A DNA stretch of 8,465 nucleotides from an uncultured Oscillospiraceae bacterium (GTDB lineage Bacteria > Bacillota > Clostridia > Oscillospirales > Oscillospiraceae): contig CAADVN010000052.1 of NCBI GenBank assembly GCA_900752445.1, forward strand, positions 1 through 8,465. The letters run 5' to 3'. The notes beneath the pieces were generated by a model. The model saw nothing but the letters and a program-made list of their open reading frames with translations. It was not told the DNA's origin and made no database searches. Made by a program: the position numbers and the translations under genes. The number at the start of each line of letters is the position of its first letter. Within the stretch, counting starts at the first letter, position 1. This document shows, in pieces, positions 6,218-8,465 of this stretch.

Positions 6218-7479
6218 TGCTCATCGCCTCCCTTCTCCGTCTTAGCGGCTGCCGCCGGCTGCGGCTCCTCCTTCTTCGGCTGCGGCTCGTAGCCGAGCTT
6301 CGGGATGGCCTCCATCGCCTTGCGCTTTTTCTTGCCGGTAATCAGCATCTTGATGACCAGCGAGAATGCACTCAGATACACGATGACCGCTATGATGACG
6401 TCGGTCAGATACTCGTTATACGGCGTCAGGCTCGTCAGCTGCTGGCCCGCAATGTCAAGCATCGACATGAAAATGCCCGTGAACACGACGCCTATCGGGT
6501 TATTCGCCGCCAGCAGCGCCACGGGTATGCCGTTAAAGCCCGTCGCCGGCAGGGACTGATAGGTCTGCCAATAGAATTCCGTGTTGCCGGACAGGTAGTA
6601 CAGCGCGGCGCCGCCGCCGGCCAGCGCGCCGGCTATCGCCATCGACAGCACGATGTTCCGCTTGTCCTTGATGCCCGCATACCTAGCCGCATGCCGGTTG
6701 CTGCCGCAGGCCTTCAGCTCATAGCCCAGCGTCGTCTTGTTGATGACGACGTACATCAGTATGGCGATAAGTATCGCCACAATTATGCCGCCGTTCACCT
6801 GGCTGCCCGGGAAGAGCTTGTCCAAGCCCAGCTTTGCCGTGGCCACGTCGTTGAATGTAGTCTTGTAGATATAGTTGGTCTTGGTATTCTCGACGATGTT
6901 CTTGAAATTGCTCACCTCAAAGCACCAGGTGACCAGGTTTGCGGCTATCCAGTTCGTCATGATGCTTGCGAGCACTTCGTTGATATTGAGATACGCCTTG
7001 ACCAGGCCCGGTATGCAGCCCCACAGGGCGCCTGCCGCCATGCCGCCCAGAAAAGCGATTATCCAGATGATGGTCGGCGGGACCGTCTCGCTCGGTATCG
7101 ACAGCGCTAACATCAGGCTCGCCATCGTGCCCATGAGGTACTGGCCGGGCGCGCCGATATTGAAGAGGCCCGTCTTGAACGCCACCGCCACCGAAAGGCC
7201 CGTCATTATGAGCGGAGTCGCCCTGAACAGCATGTTGCCCGTGCTCACAGGATTGAAGCCGAAGGTCAGGGCGCCTTCGCTCCTGCCCGTTGAAAAGATG
7301 CTGCCCAGGACTATGCGCACGCCCTCCCAGGCGCTTTTTGCCGAGAGGTTGTCGCTCGTATAGCCCACTACCAGGATGACGATGCAGCCCACCAGAAGGC
7401 CGATCACGATGGAGGCCAGGCTGGCCAGCACTGTGCGCGTGCCGTCCTTATACCAGAAGCTGTCCAGTCGCTCCCTCAT
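6214..7479 (-). CDS. nupP: Nucleoside-type ABC transporter permease (NupP/COG4603-like)
   Basis: This 421-residue inner-membrane permease pairs with the NupQ-like protein to form the translocation channel. A first helix (about 18-40) is followed by an outside loop and further helices near 86-105, 110-128, 134-160, 230-247, 276-297 and 357-380. Diagnostic blocks are FNIGAPGQYLMG (106-117), NINEVLASIMTNWIA (165-179), the ATPase-coupling loop LGYELKACGSNRHAARYAGI (251-270) and ATGFNGIPVALLAANNPIG (312-330). The charged, Pro/Glu-rich cytoplasmic tail (about 382-421) contains two EPQP units and makes the protein longer than I recall for NupP homologues. A GGGGGAG-type ribosome binding site lies just upstream of the ATG. 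Both ends overlap neighbouring genes by ATGA, so subunits should be made in step. The substrate assignment (purine nucleosides) rests on family knowledge only. Confidence 0.9.
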   Translation of the reverse strand: MRERLDSFWYKDGTRTVLASLASIVIGLLVGCIVILVVGYTSDNLSAKSAWEGVRIVLGSIFSTGRSEGALTFGFNPVSTGNMLFRATPLIMTGLSVAVAFKTGLFNIGAPGQYLMGTMASLMLALSIPSETVPPTIIWIIAFLGGMAAGALWGCIPGLVKAYLNINEVLASIMTNWIAANLVTWCFEVSNFKNIVENTKTNYIYKTTFNDVATAKLGLDKLFPGSQVNGGIIVAILIAILMYVVINKTTLGYELKACGSNRHAARYAGIKDKRNIVLSMAIAGALAGGGAALYYLSGNTEFYWQTYQSLPATGFNGIPVALLAANNPIGVVFTGIFMSMLDIAGQQLTSLTPYNEYLTDVIIAVIVYLSAFSLVIKMLITGKKKRKAMEAIPKLGYEPQPKKEEPQPAAAAKTEKGGDEQ

Positions 7480-8465
7480 GCCGTCTCCCCCTTTCCGCCT
7501 TTGCGCTTCGCCCCGGCCATGTAGAGGCCGAGCTCCTGCACCGTGGTCTTCTTCGGGTCGAGCTCGCCCACGATCTCGCCCTCGTACATCACCAGTATCC
7601 TGTCCGAAAGGCTCATAACCTCATCCAGCTCCAGGCTCACGAGCAGTATCGCCTTGCCCGCGTCCCGCGCCGCCACAAGCTGGCCGTGTATATACTCTAT
7701 GGCGCCCACGTCCAGGCCGCGCGTCGGCTGCACAGCCACGACCAGCGGCTTATCCCGGTCCAGCTCACGCGCGATTATCGCCTTCTGCTGGTTGCCGCCG
7801 GACATGCTCCGCGCGCGCGTCACCGGCCCCTGCCCGGAGCGGACGTCGAACTTCTCGATGAGCTGCTCGGCGTATTTGCGCACGCTGCCCGTGTCTATGA
7901 AGCCGGCGTGCTGGAACTGCTTTTCCTGAAAGCGCTGCAGCACCATGTTCTGCTCGAGCGTGAAATCCAGGACCAGCCCGTGCTTGTGCCTGTCCTCGGG
8001 GATGTGGCTCATGCCCTCGCCGCGCACCGCTATGCTGCTGTGTGAGATGTCCCTGCCGCAGAGCGTGACCTTGCCGGACTCTATCTTCTCCAGCCCCGTC
8101 AGCCCGTAGACCAATTCCGTCTGCCCGTTGCCGTCTATGCCCGCAATGCAGACTATCTCGCCCTCGCGCACCTCAAAGCTCACGCCCTTCACGGCGTCCT
8201 TCTTGTGTATCCTCGACCGGACGCGCAGGTCCTCGACCTTCAGCACCGTGTCCTTCGGCTTTGCCTCGTCCTTCTGTATCTCCAGCTGGACGGGACGGCC
8301 CACCATCATGTTCGAGAGCTCCTGCTTGTTCGTGTCGCAGGTGTTCACCGTGCCGATACACTTGCCCTTGCGCAGTACCGTGACGCGGTCAGAGACCTCC
8401 ATTATCTCGTTGAGCTTGTGCGAGATGAACAGGATGCTCTTGCCCTCTTTGGCAAAGCCGCGCAT
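7476..8465 (-). CDS. nupO: Nucleoside-type ABC transporter ATPase (NupO/COG3845-like), 5' end outside window
   Basis: The last 329 residues of a double-NBD ATPase are present; the gene runs off the right edge. The visible part begins just before the H-loop of the first NBD (FISHKLNEI, residues 13-21 of the fragment; His16). The second NBD spans about 75-315. It has a degenerate Walker A GIDGNGQTE (109-117, Gln in place of Lys), the family block HIPEDRHKHGLV (154-165), ABC signature SGGNQQK (222-228), a Walker B region ending QPTRGLD (246-252), and Ser277 where an H-loop His would be. These changes are usual for the second NBD of this sugar/nucleoside class, so the site is probably structural and hydrolysis occurs mainly at the other site. 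The ATG at the window edge codes an internal Met, not the start. The 3' end overlaps the NupP-like gene by ATGA. A BMP-type lipoprotein gene is expected upstream. Confidence 0.92.
   Translation of the reverse strand: MRGFAKEGKSILFISHKLNEIMEVSDRVTVLRKGKCIGTVNTCDTNKQELSNMMVGRPVQLEIQKDEAKPKDTVLKVEDLRVRSRIHKKDAVKGVSFEVREGEIVCIAGIDGNGQTELVYGLTGLEKIESGKVTLCGRDISHSSIAVRGEGMSHIPEDRHKHGLVLDFTLEQNMVLQRFQEKQFQHAGFIDTGSVRKYAEQLIEKFDVRSGQGPVTRARSMSGGNQQKAIIARELDRDKPLVVAVQPTRGLDVGAIEYIHGQLVAARDAGKAILLVSLELDEVMSLSDRILVMYEGEIVGELDPKKTTVQELGLYMAGAKRKGGKGETA

Noticed and set aside
5174..6292. 372-codon open frame on the + strand opposite the permeases
   Set aside because: It is antisense to the NupQ-like gene, whose family motifs are clear. 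The translation is rich in Arg, Gln and His with no recognisable domain.
6211..7110. 299-codon open frame on the + strand opposite the NupP-like gene
   Set aside because: It is an antisense shadow of a gene with strong motifs; there is no promoter or domain for it.
8113..8139. Walker A with Gln instead of Lys as a sign of a dead or decayed transporter
   Set aside because: GxxGNGQ is the usual form in the second NBD of sugar/nucleoside-type double ATPases, so it is a family trait.
8463..8465. ATG at the window edge as the start of the ATPase
   Set aside because: The residues after it are the end of the first nucleotide-binding domain (H-loop), so the gene must continue beyond the window.

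Overview
The window is GC-rich DNA with tightly packed genes, strong AGGAGG-type ribosome binding sites and sigma-A-like promoters (TATAAT boxes). It contains an oxidoreductase of the COG2509 family and a guanosine-type (Nup/BMP) ABC importer. This fits a high-GC member of the Clostridia or another Firmicute, probably a gut-type anaerobe. That is an inference from gene families and signals; no rRNA or marker gene is present to fix the taxon. Isoleucine is often encoded by AUA despite the high GC.

Layout. Bases 1-106 are a leader with a hairpin, a clear promoter (TCGACA, 17 bp, TATAAT), a small dyad and a ribosome binding site. Bases 107-2957 (+ strand) form a three-gene operon: a COG2509 FAD-dependent dehydrogenase, a small P-loop kinase-like protein, and a short-chain dehydrogenase/reductase. 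Each gene overlaps the next by ATGA. Bases 2970-5066 (- strand, convergent, 12 nt away) encode a 698-residue membrane-anchored protein that joins a C39-like cysteine peptidase, an SH3-type domain and an M14 zinc carboxypeptidase. Bases 5067-5185 are a compact intergenic region with the peptidase promoter (TTGACA, 18 bp, TATAAT), an AT-rich dyad at its predicted start site, and the strong intrinsic terminator of the next unit. Bases 5186-8465 (- strand) are the distal part of a nucleoside-type ABC importer operon, in transcription order ATPase (5' end outside the window), permease NupP-like, permease NupQ-like, again joined by ATGA overlaps.

How the genes work together. The ABC genes would form one inner-membrane importer with two different permeases and a double-NBD ATPase. 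Its lipoprotein binding subunit (BMP family) is expected upstream, outside the window. The peptidase is transcribed in the same direction but has its own promoter, and probably acts outside the membrane on peptides or peptidoglycan stems. The three + strand genes are likely translated together, but their common pathway is not evident from sequence.

No CRISPR array, tRNA, rRNA, insertion sequence or riboswitch was recognised. The least ordinary items are the dual-protease fusion with its putative operator-controlled promoter, and the uncharacterised FAD/kinase/SDR operon.
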